A DNA stretch of 64,000 nucleotides. It comes from Sva-07 sp963743825 (GTDB taxonomy: Bacteria; Actinomycetota; Acidimicrobiia; Acidimicrobiales; Ilumatobacteraceae). Numbering within the stretch: position 1 is the stretch's first letter; each line of letters begins with the position of its first letter. The notes beneath the pieces are model-generated. The model saw only the letters and a program-made list of their open reading frames with translations, was not told the DNA's origin and did not search any database. Shown one piece after another: positions 10,059 through 19,200 of this stretch. Both the position numbers and the translations under genes were made by a program. The stretch is taken from assembly GCA_963743825.1 (NCBI GenBank), contig CAVURC010000015.1, forward strand, positions 124,001 to 188,000, written 5' to 3'.

Positions 10059-10343
10059 TCAGGCGGGCTGCGGAACGCCGCTGATCGCGAGCGAATCCGC
10101 ATCCGAATCGATGCGATCCGAACGGCCGATCACCTGGATCGCAACCCTGCAGAAGGCGCGTTCGCGCACGACGTCGGGCTCGGTCGGATCAACGAGCACC
10201 GCAACGGCAACCGGGCTGGCATCGACGGAGCGTGCCACGTCGACGAGTGCGATCATCAGTTCGGAGGGCACCGCAGCGATCCCGTTCGCCTCGATGGCGT
10301 CGGCGAACCGGTCGAGCAGTTGGCGGGTCGAGGTGGCTTCCAT
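10059..10343 (-). CDS. Hypothetical protein, 94 residues
   Basis: Starts METSTRQ-like (MEATSTRQLLDRFADAI) at the ATG at 10343 and ends GVPQPA. It is a small soluble protein, predicted mostly helical then beta, with no motif I recognise. Its start faces the LysR gene across about 79 bases, and nested dyads lie between them, so it is a candidate target of that regulator. Its stop lies 35 bases upstream of the SDR start on the same strand, so it and the SDR could be one transcript. Confidence 0.6.
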   Translation of the reverse strand: MEATSTRQLLDRFADAIEANGIAAVPSELMIALVDVARSVDASPVAVAVLVDPTEPDVVRERAFCRVAIQVIGRSDRIDSDADSLAISGVPQPA

Positions 10344-10392
10344 GCACTTCAACCTACGAGCGGCTGATGTCAATCACTAGCGATGCTTTGTC

Positions 10393-10428
10393 GGTCATGA
10401 TGATCAGTTATGCTGATGTTTCATGACC
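10393..10428. promoter_or_regulatory. Nested dyad, likely LysR-type operator overlapping the lysR start
   Basis: An outer inverted repeat GGTCATGA (10393-10400) / TCATGACC (10421-10428) encloses an inner dyad ATCAG-TTATG-CTGAT (10403-10417). The inner part fits the LysR T-N11-A box (TCAG-N5-CTGA). The outer repeat covers the lysR ATG at 10423. This position suits autorepression and control of the divergent small gene. Confidence 0.55.
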
Positions 10429-11505
10429 GGCTTGCGTGACCTCGACATGCGCCTGCTGGTGGCGTTCGATGCAGTCGCCACCGAGGGCACGTTCGGCCGT
10501 GCGGCGGAGCGTCTCGGCTACACACAGTCGGCGGTCAGCCAACAGATCGCCTCACTCGAACGGGTCATCGGCGACCAGGTCTTCGACCGTCCGGGCGGGC
10601 CACGACCCGTCGAACTCACTCCGCTCGGCGCACTCCTGCTCGAACACAGCCGCGTACTGCTCGCCCAACTCGACCGCATCAGCGACGACCTCGACCAGTT
10701 CCGCACGGGCGACGCCGGGCGCCTGCGCGTCGGCACCTTCCAGAGCGTCTCCAACACCGTGTTGCCATCGTTGATCGGCACCATGCGCAAGGAACTGCCG
10801 AACCTGGAGATCGTCGCTGTCGAGAGCGACTACGACGACGTACTCCACGAGCAACTCGCCGCAGGCGAACTCGACCTCAGCTTCGTCGTCGGCGACGTGG
10901 CCGCGAGCTTCGACACCCGACACCTGCTCAACGACCCGTTCCGGCTCCTCGCCCGACCCGGCCAGTTCCCCGAGGGCCCCGTGGCGATCAGTGCGCTGAT
11001 CGACCAGCCGCTGGTCGGCCAACACCAGAATTCGTGCCAGCTGATCAACGAAGCCGGATTGCGCTCGAACGGCGTCGAGCCGAGCTACGTGTTCCGCACG
11101 AACGACAACGGCACCGTCGCGGCCATGGTGCGCGCCGGCATGGGGGTGGCGGTGCTCCCTCTGCTGTGCATCGAGCCCGAGGACCCACGCATCAGCCTGC
11201 ATCCGCTCGACCCTGCGTTCCCGGGCCGGGAGATCTCGATCGCCTGGCGCAGCGGCCACACCCTGTCGCCGGCAGCCGAGCGGTTCATCGAACTCGCGGT
11301 GTCGGTCAGCGTCGACGTCGCCGCCCGCTTCGCCGGGCTCACCACGTTTGCACCGCGCCCGCGCGCGGCGAACCCCGGTGGCGTAGGGGTGGGCTGGTCC
11401 AGGCGGCGTCCCGACACCTTTCTTTGCGGAATACGTCTCAGGGGGTGCGACCAGATCCGCAGAGACCGCGCTCATCAGGCCGAGCGACGGGCCACGACGG
11501 CGTAG
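10423..11505 (+). CDS. LysR-family transcriptional regulator
   Basis: The N-terminal winged helix is clear: DLDMRLLVAFDAVATEGTFGRAAERLGYTQSAVSQQIASLERVIG. A LysR substrate-binding domain follows (LRVGTFQSVSNTVLPSLI, LDLSFVVGD, AMVRAGMGVAVLP). The effector is unknown. LysR proteins are usually near 300 residues, but this frame gives 360. The last 55 or so residues are Arg-rich and unlike the family, and they run through a 37-bp palindrome, so the true stop may have been lost to an indel near 11330-11400. The 3' end overlaps the convergent methyltransferase gene. Confidence 0.85.
   Translation: MTGLRDLDMRLLVAFDAVATEGTFGRAAERLGYTQSAVSQQIASLERVIGDQVFDRPGGPRPVELTPLGALLLEHSRVLLAQLDRISDDLDQFRTGDAGRLRVGTFQSVSNTVLPSLIGTMRKELPNLEIVAVESDYDDVLHEQLAAGELDLSFVVGDVAASFDTRHLLNDPFRLLARPGQFPEGPVAISALIDQPLVGQHQNSCQLINEAGLRSNGVEPSYVFRTNDNGTVAAMVRAGMGVAVLPLLCIEPEDPRISLHPLDPAFPGREISIAWRSGHTLSPAAERFIELAVSVSVDVAARFAGLTTFAPRPRAANPGGVGVGWSRRRPDTFLCGIRLRGCDQIRRDRAHQAERRATTA
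11425..11461. repeat. 37-bp palindromic element, copy 2
   Basis: TGCGGA and TCCGCA form the ends, with GCGACCAGATCCGC shared exactly with the copy at 9001-9037. It lies between the probable functional end of lysR and the stop of the convergent methyltransferase gene, a natural place for a bidirectional terminator. Confidence 0.55.
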
Positions 11506-12095
11506 AGCGGGTCGGAGCGGCTTGCCGGATTGCGCAGCTGCACGACTGCGGGGTCGAAGCCGGCGGTCAGATCGAAGTAGGTGTCGACGATCGCGCAGTG
11601 ACCCTCGTCGTCGGTGAGCAGCCAGCCACGAATCGCCTTCGTGGGAAAGCACCGGTTCGAGAACGTCACTGCGAACGGACCACCGGGGCGCAACACTCGG
11701 GCGACCTCGGCGAACACCTCGAGTGGCCGCGTGAGGTAGTCGACCGACACGCAGCAGGTGACCGCATCGAACGACGCGTCGTCGAACGGCAGGGTCGGGT
11801 CGATGTTGAGATCCTGGATCATCCAGCTCGTCGCCATCTCGTTGGCGCGCAACTCGCGCTCGTTCATCCCCATCGCCACCAACCGACGAGGCGCAGTCCG
11901 CAAGTGCGAGATCCACGACGAGCAGATGTCGAGCACGTCACCGGTCAATGCCAGTTCGTCGTACAGCTCGCCGACAGCGGCGATGGCGCCGTCGTCGATG
12001 TGGGTGACGAAACGGTCGGGCCCGTAGAAGACGGTGTCGGGAGATTCGTCGGTGCGTTCGAAGAACCCTGCCGGGAAGACACGCTCGTTCGCCAT
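11475..12095 (-). CDS. Class I SAM-dependent methyltransferase
   Basis: A 206-residue protein with the core of a class I methyltransferase. GDVLDICSSWISHL occupies the motif I position (less glycine-rich than usual), LPFDDASFDAVTCCVSVDYL is motif II/III-like, and EVARVLRPGGPFAVTFSNRCF is motif IV/V. Its substrate is unknown. It resembles small stand-alone methyltransferases beginning FPAGFFERTDESPD. The start is the ATG at 12095. A copy of the 50-bp palindrome lies 42 bases upstream, in the gap before the divergent acyl-CoA dehydrogenase. Confidence 0.75.
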   Translation of the reverse strand: MANERVFPAGFFERTDESPDTVFYGPDRFVTHIDDGAIAAVGELYDELALTGDVLDICSSWISHLRTAPRRLVAMGMNERELRANEMATSWMIQDLNIDPTLPFDDASFDAVTCCVSVDYLTRPLEVFAEVARVLRPGGPFAVTFSNRCFPTKAIRGWLLTDDEGHCAIVDTYFDLTAGFDPAVVQLRNPASRSDPLYAVVARRSA

Positions 12096-12136
12096 CGACC
12101 CGGACCGTACCGTCCCGTCCCGTCCCCCAGAACCCG

Positions 12137-12186
12137 GTTTGTGTTGCGCTTCGGTTGGACCGTCCCAACCGAAGTGCAACGCAAAC
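12137..12186. repeat. 50-bp intergenic palindromic repeat, copy B
   Basis: Nearly perfect palindrome starting GTTTGTGT and ending ACGCAAAC, with the core CTTCGGTTGG / CCAACCGAAG. It lies between two divergent genes, so a terminator role does not fit this copy. It is followed by a short tandem duplication of CTGCGGGTGGACAGGG at about 12188-12220. Confidence 0.85.
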
Positions 12187-12243
12187 CGCCTGCGGGTGGA
12201 CAGGGCTGCGGGTGGACAGGGCTGCGGATGCGACACTGGCGAG

Positions 12244-13324
12244 ATGTCACCGGACGCCTCGGCCGTCGTGGATCGGGCACGGGCCGTGGCCGACTCGGTG
12301 TTGTTCCCTCGGGCTCAGGATGTCGACCGCGGTCTCGGTGCCGGTGGAGCACGGGTTGCGTGCCCTCGCCGACGACGGGCTGTTCGGAATCGCCGGGCCT
12401 GCGACGCACGGCGGCAGCGACCTCGATGCGCGCACGGCACGACGGGTGATCGCAGCGGTCAGCAGTGGATGCGGCGCGACCTTCTTCGTCTGGGTCCAGC
12501 ACCTCGGCGTGGTGCGTTCACTACGAGCGTCCGGCAACGACTCCCTCGTCGACGATCTCCTGGCCTCGATGTGCTCGGGTGAGCTGATCGCCGGTGTTGC
12601 GTTCGCTCACGCCCGGCGGCCCGGCCCACCCGCGGTGAGGGCCACGCCACTCCCCGATGGTCGCTGGCGTCTCGACGGTCACGCGCCGTGGGTCACGTCG
12701 TGGGGCATCGCCGACTGGTTCTGCGTCGCCGCCGAATCGGAGGCCGGCGAACTCGTCTGGACGATGATTCCGGGGTCGGCACCGACCGGAGTGAAGGCGA
12801 CGGCGCTCCACCTCCCCGTGTTCGCGTCGACAGGTACCGTGGCCCTCTCGTTCGAGGGGTGCACCATTCCGAGCCGGCATGTCGTCATGATCGAGCATGC
12901 GCCCCACTGGCGCGCCGGCGACCGCGTTCGGGCGGCGGTCGGCCAGTCGGCGGTCCTCGGCGTCGCCGATCGGGCGATCCGACTCCTCCACGATGTCGCC
13001 CACCGCGATCTCGCCGACGGCGAGCACGTGGCCGACGCCGCCCAACGGCTCGCCGGTGAACTCGATGCCATCTGGGGGCGCGATGACGAACTCGTCGACG
13101 CTCGCCCGAGCGGCAACATCGAGGCCGACATCGCAACGGCAAGCGATCACCGTGCCGCCTGCCTCGTCCTCGCCCAGCGTGCGACCACCGCGTTGCTCGC
13201 GGCGACCGGTGGACGCGGGATGGACCTCGCCCACCCCGCGCAGCGCCTCGCCCGGGAGGCCGACTTCTACGTCATCCAGGCCCAGACCGCCGACGGCCGA
13301 GCCGCAACGCTGCGATCGGTCTGA
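12244..13324 (+). CDS. Acyl-CoA dehydrogenase-like protein, one frameshift
   Basis: About 360 residues. It starts MSPDASAVVDRARAVADSVLFPRAQDVDR in one frame and continues VSVPVEHGLRALADDGLFGIAGPATHGGSDLDARTARRVI in the next, so one extra base (probably a G) lies near 12331. Later regions show CSGELIAGVAFAHARR and a helical C-terminus with GGRGMDLAHPAQRLAREADFYVIQAQT, matching the acyl-CoA dehydrogenase fold (helical N-domain, beta middle, helical C-domain). The usual catalytic Glu cannot be assigned confidently, so function could be a dehydrogenase or a related flavin monooxygenase. It is divergent from the methyltransferase. Confidence 0.7.
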
Positions 13325-13327
13325 GCG

Positions 13328-13652
13328 ATGGCGATCGAGCGCGCGGAGTTGACGGCGACCGATGGTGGAGTGATGTTGAGCGTCCATGCGCAGCCCGGCG
13401 CCAGGCGCACCGAGATCGTCGGACGCCACGGTGACGCCGTGAAGATCCGCGTCGCTGCGCCACGCCGTCGACGATCGCGCCAACGAGGCGCTCGTGGCAT
13501 TCGTCGCCGAGGTGTTCGGGCTCCGATCGTCGGCAGTCAGCATCCGCTCGGGCGGGTCGAGCCGCCACAAACGCCTCCGTCTCGACGGCATCGACCTCGT
13601 CGCCGCCACCATCATCCTCGACCACCGACTGCACGGCCTCCCCGGCGCCTGA
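13328..13652 (+). CDS. DUF167 (YggU) family protein, one frameshift
   Basis: The first frame reads MAIERAELTATDGGVMLSVHAQPGARRTEIVGRHGDAVKIRVAA. The second reads AVDDRANEALVAFVAEVFGL and SAVSIRSGGSSRHKRLRL. Together they form a DUF167 protein of about 108 residues with the conserved QPGA, KIRVAAPAVDxxAN and GxSSRxKxL motifs. One extra base, probably C, lies near 13461-13463. The family is widespread with no assigned biochemical role. It begins just after the dehydrogenase stop and is probably translated from the same message. Confidence 0.8.
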
Positions 13653-13689
13653 ATACCCCGCCACCGCCCGGTTACCCCGCCCCCATTCG

Positions 13690-13739
13690 GTTTGCGTTGC
13701 ACTTCGGTTGGCCCGTCCCAACCAATCCGTCACGCAAAC
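13690..13739. repeat. 50-bp intergenic palindromic repeat, copy C
   Basis: Starts GTTTGCGT and ends ACGCAAAC. The left half matches copy B; the right half (AATCCGTCACGCAAAC) matches the variant type of copy A. It lies between two genes on the same strand, after the DUF167 gene and about 50 bases before the dienelactone hydrolase start. Confidence 0.85.
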
Positions 13740-13790
13740 ACCCTGGAGGAGCGCTGGAGGAGCGAGCGGCAGGTGTTCTACCGTCACGGG

Positions 13791-14455
13791 ATGATCAGAC
13801 TCACCGCCGCCGACGGACACGAACTCGATGCCTACGAAGTGCACCCCGATGGCGCTACGGCGTCGATCGTGATCGTGCAGGAGATCTTCGGCGTCAACGC
13901 CCACATCCGCTCGGTCGTCGACCGCTACGCCGAGTTCGGATACCGGACCATCGCACCTGCGCTGTTCGATCGCGGCGAGCGCGGCGTGGAGTTGGGCTAC
14001 GACGACGCAGGGCGAACAGCGCGGAATCGAACTCGTGATGCCGATCGCCTGGGACCCGGCCATGCTCGACGTGGCCGCCGCCGTCGATCACGTGGCGGAA
14101 ACCGGACCGGTTGCCGTGATCGGGTACTGCTTCGGTGGCAGCATCGCCTGGATCGCAGCCTGCGACCTGCCGATCACCGCCGCGGTCGGCTACTACGGCG
14201 GCCAGATCCACGGGATGATCGACCGACAGCCGACAGGTGCCGACGATGCTGCACTTCGGCGAACTCGACCACGGCATCCCGCTCGATCAGGTCGAGGCCA
14301 TCGCCGCCGCGCACCCCGACGTTCCCGTCAACGTGTACCTCGGCGCCGGACACGGCTTCAGCTGTGACGCCCGCGACTCCTACGACGCACGATCCGCCGC
14401 CATGGCCCTCGGCCGCACGCTCGACTTCCTCGCCGACAACGGCGTCACGCCCTGA
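13791..14455 (+). CDS. Dienelactone hydrolase family protein, two frameshifts
   Basis: Three consecutive frame segments make one alpha/beta-hydrolase of about 221 residues. The first contains IVIVQEIFGVNAHIRSVVDRYAEFGY, the second VIGYCFGGSIAW with the nucleophile Cys of the GYCFGG elbow, and the third ELDHGIPLDQV plus GAGHGFSCDARDSYD with the catalytic Asp and His. The frame changes at about 14010 (GCAGGGCGAACAG) and about 14236 (ACAGGTGCC); in both, dropping one G restores the family sequence. The N-terminus is the ATG at 13791. The enzyme would hydrolyse dienelactones or related esters. Confidence 0.8.
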
Positions 14456-14465
14456 CTCTGTGCGG

Positions 14466-14525
14466 TCGAGTCCGGCAAGACCGGTGCGGTCTGTTGGGGT
14501 CGGGTCCGGAAAGACCGGTGCGGCC
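14466..14525. repeat. Two 26-bp direct repeats upstream of vapBC
   Basis: TCGAGTCCGGCAAGACCGG plus TGCGGTC (14466-14491) and TCGGGTCCGGAAAGACCGG plus TGCGGCC (14500-14525) differ at only a few bases. They lie between the dienelactone hydrolase stop and vapB. Their function is unknown; regulatory or duplication origin are both possible. Confidence 0.6.
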
Positions 14526-14539
14526 TTCATGAGCCGGTC

Positions 14540-14568
14540 ATTCTAGATCTTGGGGCAGGATTCTAGAC
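14540..14568 (+). promoter_or_regulatory. Paired TCTAGA boxes directly before vapB, likely operator
   Basis: ATTCTAGA occurs twice, at 14540-14547 and 14560-14567, 20 bases apart (about two helical turns). The second copy abuts the vapB ATG at 14569. TCTAGA is self-complementary and AT-rich in a GC-rich genome, so chance recurrence is unlikely. VapB antitoxins usually bind such boxes to repress their own operon. Confidence 0.5.
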
Positions 14569-14820
14569 ATGGCCTTCAACGTGAAGAACGACGAAGCCGA
14601 CCGCCTCCTGCGTGAACTCACCGCACTCACCGGCGAGTCACTGACCGATGCCATCACCGAGTCGCTGCGCCAGCGCCTTCTTCGCGAACGCCGCATCCGC
14701 TGCCTCGACGCAGGTGACCCGCTGACGCAGGCCATCGAGCATCTCCGCAGTCTCCCGGTGATCGACCATCGAAGCGACGACGAGATCCTCGGCTACGACG
14801 AACACGGCCTCCCCGCATGA
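14569..14820 (+). CDS. vapB: VapB-type antitoxin (PSK-operon transcription factor family)
   Basis: An 83-residue antitoxin. The N-terminus MAFNVKNDEADRLLRELTALTGESLTDAITESLRQRL is the ribbon-helix-helix DNA-binding part typical of actinobacterial VapB proteins of the Rv0623 type. The acidic C-terminal part (SDDEILGYDEHGLPA) would wrap the toxin. It overlaps vapC by ATGA (14817-14820), so translation is coupled. The paired TCTAGA boxes upstream suggest autoregulation. Confidence 0.88.
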   Translation: MAFNVKNDEADRLLRELTALTGESLTDAITESLRQRLLRERRIRCLDAGDPLTQAIEHLRSLPVIDHRSDDEILGYDEHGLPA

Positions 14821-15269
14821 CACCCGGTCGCCCGGCAGCAATCGACCTCGTCGTCGACTCGTCCGCGATCCTGGCGCTTGCGCTCGATGAGCCGACTGCC
14901 CTTGCAATTCGCGCTGCGCTCGGGTCAGCCAATGGGCCGGTGATCTCGGCGGCCACACTCGTCAAACTGCACATCGTCACGGCCGCGCGATTCGGATCCG
15001 CCGGCGCGAGCGCAACTCGCACGATTCTGGATGCGGCAAACGTTGTGACCATGCCGGTCGACACGGTCCAGGCTGAACTCGCCACGGCAGCGTGGGATCG
15101 ATTCGGGCGGGGGAATCACCCTGCCCGACTCAACTACGGCGACTGCTTCTCGTACGCGCTCGCACATCATGTGGGTGCCCCTCTGTTGTGCGTTGGCAAC
15201 GACTTCTCCCAGACCGACATCGAGATTGTCGACCTGATTGCGCCGCCGGAGGTCAGGCTGGGCGACTGA
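14817..15269 (+). CDS. vapC: VapC-type PIN-domain toxin, with catalytic Glu replaced by Lys
   Basis: A 150-residue PIN-domain protein. The first acidic residue is in LVVDSSA, the third in LNYGDCFSYAL and the last in GNDFSQTD, all as in VapC ribonucleases. The second acidic residue, normally Glu in SAATLVE, is Lys here (SAATLVKLHIV, codon AAA at about 14964-14966). A single G-to-A change would convert GAA to AAA. PIN enzymes need the acidic cluster to bind Mg, so this toxin may be weak or inactive. The rest of the domain is intact and in frame. Confidence 0.85.
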   Translation: MTPGRPAAIDLVVDSSAILALALDEPTALAIRAALGSANGPVISAATLVKLHIVTAARFGSAGASATRTILDAANVVTMPVDTVQAELATAAWDRFGRGNHPARLNYGDCFSYALAHHVGAPLLCVGNDFSQTDIEIVDLIAPPEVRLGD

Positions 15270-16146
15270 CGATCATGCCGTTGCCCGACGTCGACCGGGT
15301 GTCCATGGCAACGAGCACCCGCCCGCCACCGAGCGCGACGATGCCCTCGGGTTTGATGACCTCCTCCGGGAGATCCCATGTCTCGTCGAGGTCGTGGATC
15401 TCGTCGCCGCCGGGACGTAATGGAGGCTCGAGTCCGAGTCGACCGAGGCGTTGCGATTTGTCGCTCAGGAGCCACAGGTTGCCGTCAGGATCGGCGCCGA
15501 TGGAGCTGACGTCACCGAGCGCATGCTTGGCCGCGTCCCGCAACCTCCACATCGACAGCGGTACGAACTCGACGTGGCCCATCGGTGCATCCCACGATTC
15601 GTCGAGCCCGAGGAAGTCGCGACTCGACAGTCCCTGCGGTTCGGTGCCGGCCGGGCCGAACTCGATCAGTGCCCGAGGTCGCTTCTCCTGGGCTACCAGC
15701 AGCCGCCCACCGCGCAGCAGCACGAGGCCCTCGCCGCGCGACGACGCATCATCCCACTGGCCATCGAGCAGCGAACCCGCCGGTGCCGTGAGCTCGATCC
15801 GGGCGCGGAACTCACGAGTGACCGTGTCGGCGACGAGAACGGCGGGCGGGTCCTCGCACATCAGTGCGACGAGGGATCCGCCGTCGGCGGCGATCGACTC
15901 GAACTGGCTGGTACCGGGTGGGAGCGGCCAACCGGGCAGGGTGGCGAGGTCAAGGATGGTCCACTCGCCCAGCGCGCCGTCGTCACCGATCCGGCACGCG
16001 CCGAGCTCTGCGTTGCGGTCGCCGATCACCAGCACAACCGAACCACGTTCTGTCCGTCGCACAGCTACACCCGACGCCTCCATCACCGGGAGGTCGATCA
16101 ACTCCGACAACACGAGGCGACGGGACTTCGCGGACATCGCCGCCAT
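15253..16146 (-). CDS. SdiA-regulated-like beta-propeller protein
   Basis: About 297 residues from the ATG at 16146; a second ATG at 16137 is also possible. The sequence consists of repeated beta-rich blades with motifs such as DVSSIGADPDGNLWLLSDKSQRLGRL and KPEGIVALGGGRVLVAMDT, as in SdiA-regulated/NHL-like six-bladed propellers. No signal peptide is evident. Its role is unknown; such proteins may bind or hydrolyse small ligands. It is divergent from the cyclase gene across about 90 bases, and its 3' end overlaps the vapC stop by 17 bases in convergent orientation. Confidence 0.65.
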   Translation of the reverse strand: MAAMSAKSRRLVLSELIDLPVMEASGVAVRRTERGSVVLVIGDRNAELGACRIGDDGALGEWTILDLATLPGWPLPPGTSQFESIAADGGSLVALMCEDPPAVLVADTVTREFRARIELTAPAGSLLDGQWDDASSRGEGLVLLRGGRLLVAQEKRPRALIEFGPAGTEPQGLSSRDFLGLDESWDAPMGHVEFVPLSMWRLRDAAKHALGDVSSIGADPDGNLWLLSDKSQRLGRLGLEPPLRPGGDEIHDLDETWDLPEEVIKPEGIVALGGGRVLVAMDTRSTSGNGMIVSRPA

Positions 16147-16234
16147 CCTCGCAGACACTGCCCGGCCGACACCGCTCCGGCCGTCGGGCCATCGCGCTAC
16201 GTTGTCATCGATAGTGCCAGGAGCGGAAACCGCA

Positions 16235-19200
16235 GTGGAAACCCCGATCGAACCGAGCAGTGGCAACGACGCGCTGGCCGCGTTCGTCCCCCGTCTCGCC
16301 GTGGAGCTCGGTCGCGGCCCGGTCCCCTCGTGGCACAGCATCGAGGGATCGATGCTGTCGGCCGACATCTCCGGCTTCACCGCGCTGTCAGAGAAGCTCG
16401 CCGGCAAGGGCAAAGCCGGCGCTGAGGAGATCACGTCGCTGATCAACACCTGCTTCACGGCGTTGATCGACTCGGCGTACAATTTCGGCGGCGAGGTGAT
16501 CAAGTTCGGCGGCGACGCCCTGCTGATCCTGTTCCGCGGCGAGCACCACCAACGCCGAGCTGCCGACGCCGGCCTCCTCATGCAGCGCGCCCTGCACTCG
16601 TCACCTGCGGCGAAGCGAGCCAACCTCACGATGACGGTCGGTGTCGCTGCCGGTCCGTTCGACGTGTTCCTCGTCGGCTCGGGCTACCGCGAGCTGCTGA
16701 TCACCGGCCCGCGCGCCACCGAAGTGATCCGCCTCGAAGGCGAAGCCGCCAAGGGAGACACGCTCGTCGACCCACTGATCGCCGAGCACCTCCCCGCCGA
16801 CATGAAGCTGCGCGAGGAGCACGGCGGCTGGGTCGTCACGGGCTCGACCGGCGACACACCGAGCGGGCCCGGCGAGCGGTATCTCGGGCACGAAGACCTC
16901 ACGCCCTACGTTCCTGCCGCTGTCGTCGAACAGCTGGCAGCGTTCGCCGGCCTCGGCGGCGAACACCGCCTGGTCACTGTCGGCTTCGTCATGGTCGTCG
17001 GATTGGCGGAACAGCTCCACCGGCTCGGACCAGCGGGTGTGGCCGAAGCGCTCGGCAGCATCGTCGACGACGTGGTCGCAGCGTGCGATGCCTACGGCGT
17101 AACGGTGCTACACACCGACATCGCCCCCGACGGCATCAAGTTCGTCCTGTGTGCCGGTGCTCCGGTGAGCCCCGGTGACACTACCGACGCACTACTGCTG
17201 GCCTCGCTCGACATTACTGCGTCGTCGTCACCGTTCGTGATCCGCCAGGGTATCCAGGCCGGCAGGGTGTTCGCAGGTTTCCTCGGCAGCCCCCACCGGC
17301 GGACGTACACGCTGATGGGCGACCCCGTGAACACCGCTGCGCGCATGCTGGGCAAGGCCCAGGATCGAGACATCGTTGCTGTCGCATCCGCTGTGAACGA
17401 CACGCGGGCGATCTTCGAGTCCGAGGAGCTCGAACCATTCCTCGTGAAGGGCAAGACCGAGCCGATCACCGCGGCCAAGGTACGCGGCGTCACCGGGCAA
17501 GTGCGTCGTGACGCAGCCGGCACCCGCCTCGTTGGGCGTCGACACGAACTCGAGGTCCTCACGCACGCAATCGGCGAGCTCGACGGCGTCATCGAACTCG
17601 TCGGCCTCGCCGGCGTGGGCAAGTCGAGACTCCTCGATGCCGCGTGGGGCATCGCTGAGGGCCTCACCATTTATCAGGGAGCGTGCACGCCGTATGGCGC
17701 CGCCTCTCCGTACAGCGTGTACCGACCGTTGATGCGCGGCGGCTCGGGTATCCCGATCGACGCCAGCGCCGAGCTGACAGGCAATCGCCTGACCGACCTC
17801 GTCGCCGAGTACGCCCCTCAGCTGCTGTCGATGTTGCCATTGCTCGCACTTCCGTTCGGCGCCAAGGTTGCGTCAACCCCCGAAGTCGACGCCATCGACC
17901 CCGAGTTCCGTCGCCTACGCACTCACGAAGTCGTCGTCGACTTCCTCGACGCGACACTGACGGGGCCGATCCTGTTCGTGGTGGAGGACGCCCACTGGAT
18001 CGACGACGCATCGGGTGACCTGACGAACCACCTCGTGCGGGCGAGTCGGGAACGACCCTGGGCCGGCATCATCACGCGTCGCCCCGAGGGTCCGTGGGAG
18101 ATTCCGGAAGTCGCACAGGTCACGAGCCTCCACCTCGAGCCGCTCGACGACGACGCAATCAAGGAACTGGCGATCGATGTGAGCACGCGACCGCTCGCGG
18201 ATCGCGATCTCGACCTCATCGCACGACGAGCGCAGGGGAACCCGTTGTTCGCTGTCGAGTTGGCACGTGCACTCTCGGATGCCACGAGCGACGACGCCGA
18301 GCTGCCGGACACGATCGAGCAGATCATCGCCACCCGGTTCGACCGATTGGACCCGTCGGCGAGGCGACTGATCCGGGTTGCGTCGGTGCTCGGCAACCAG
18401 TTCCACGAAGTGATCCTCGGTGCCCTGCTCAACGCTGTCGATCGGGATACCGATGTCGGCGAAGCCCTGGCAGCCGCAGCGGATTCTGGCGCAATCGCAC
18501 CGCGGCCAGGGTCGCGATGGGGATTCAACCATGCGTTGTATCGCGACACGGCATATCAGGGGCTGCCGTTCACCCGGCGCAAGCAACTCCATCGCCTTGC
18601 CGCAGAGATCATCGAAGAGCGGGCCCCCGACACTGCGGCGGTGGCGTCGTTGTTGTCGCTGCACTACTCCGCCGCACGTGCGCACGAACAGGCCTGGCAG
18701 TACTCACTGACGGCAGCCGAGATCGCTGAGACACAGAACGCCACTGCTGAGGCGGCCGCTGCCCTCGAGCGGGCGATGGCGTCCGCTCGCTACTGCCGAT
18801 CGGTCGATGCTTCGGCAAGGTCGACCGTGGCGGAGCAACTCGGCGATCTCTACTACGTGCTCGGAAAGGTCGACCAAGCCGACCGCATGTACCGCCTCGC
18901 ACGGCGTTGGAACCTCGACCCCCTGATCGACGTCTCGCTGATGCGCAAACTCGGGGCAGTCGAAGAACGCAGAGGATCCTCCGTGCGAGCGATCCGCTGG
19001 CTGCGGCGAGCCGACAAGCAGGTTCCGGCAACCACGACAGACCCGTCCTGGCTCGCAGCACGCGCCAACGTCGCTCTGGCGGAGGCAGCGGTGCGGGCCC
19101 GTCAGGGCGATGACGAAGCCTGCGTCTCGCTCGCCCGCAGTGCACTCGTCGACGCCGAGCAGGCAGGAGACGAACGGTCCACCGCGCTTGCGCTCGAGCG

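Noticed and set aside
198..14019. Programmed ribosomal frameshifting at the repeated GCAGGGCGAACAG site
   Set aside because: The site is not a known slippery sequence, both genes are ordinary families not known for frameshifting, and many other breaks have different contexts. Read error is simpler, so it is reported only as a context bias.
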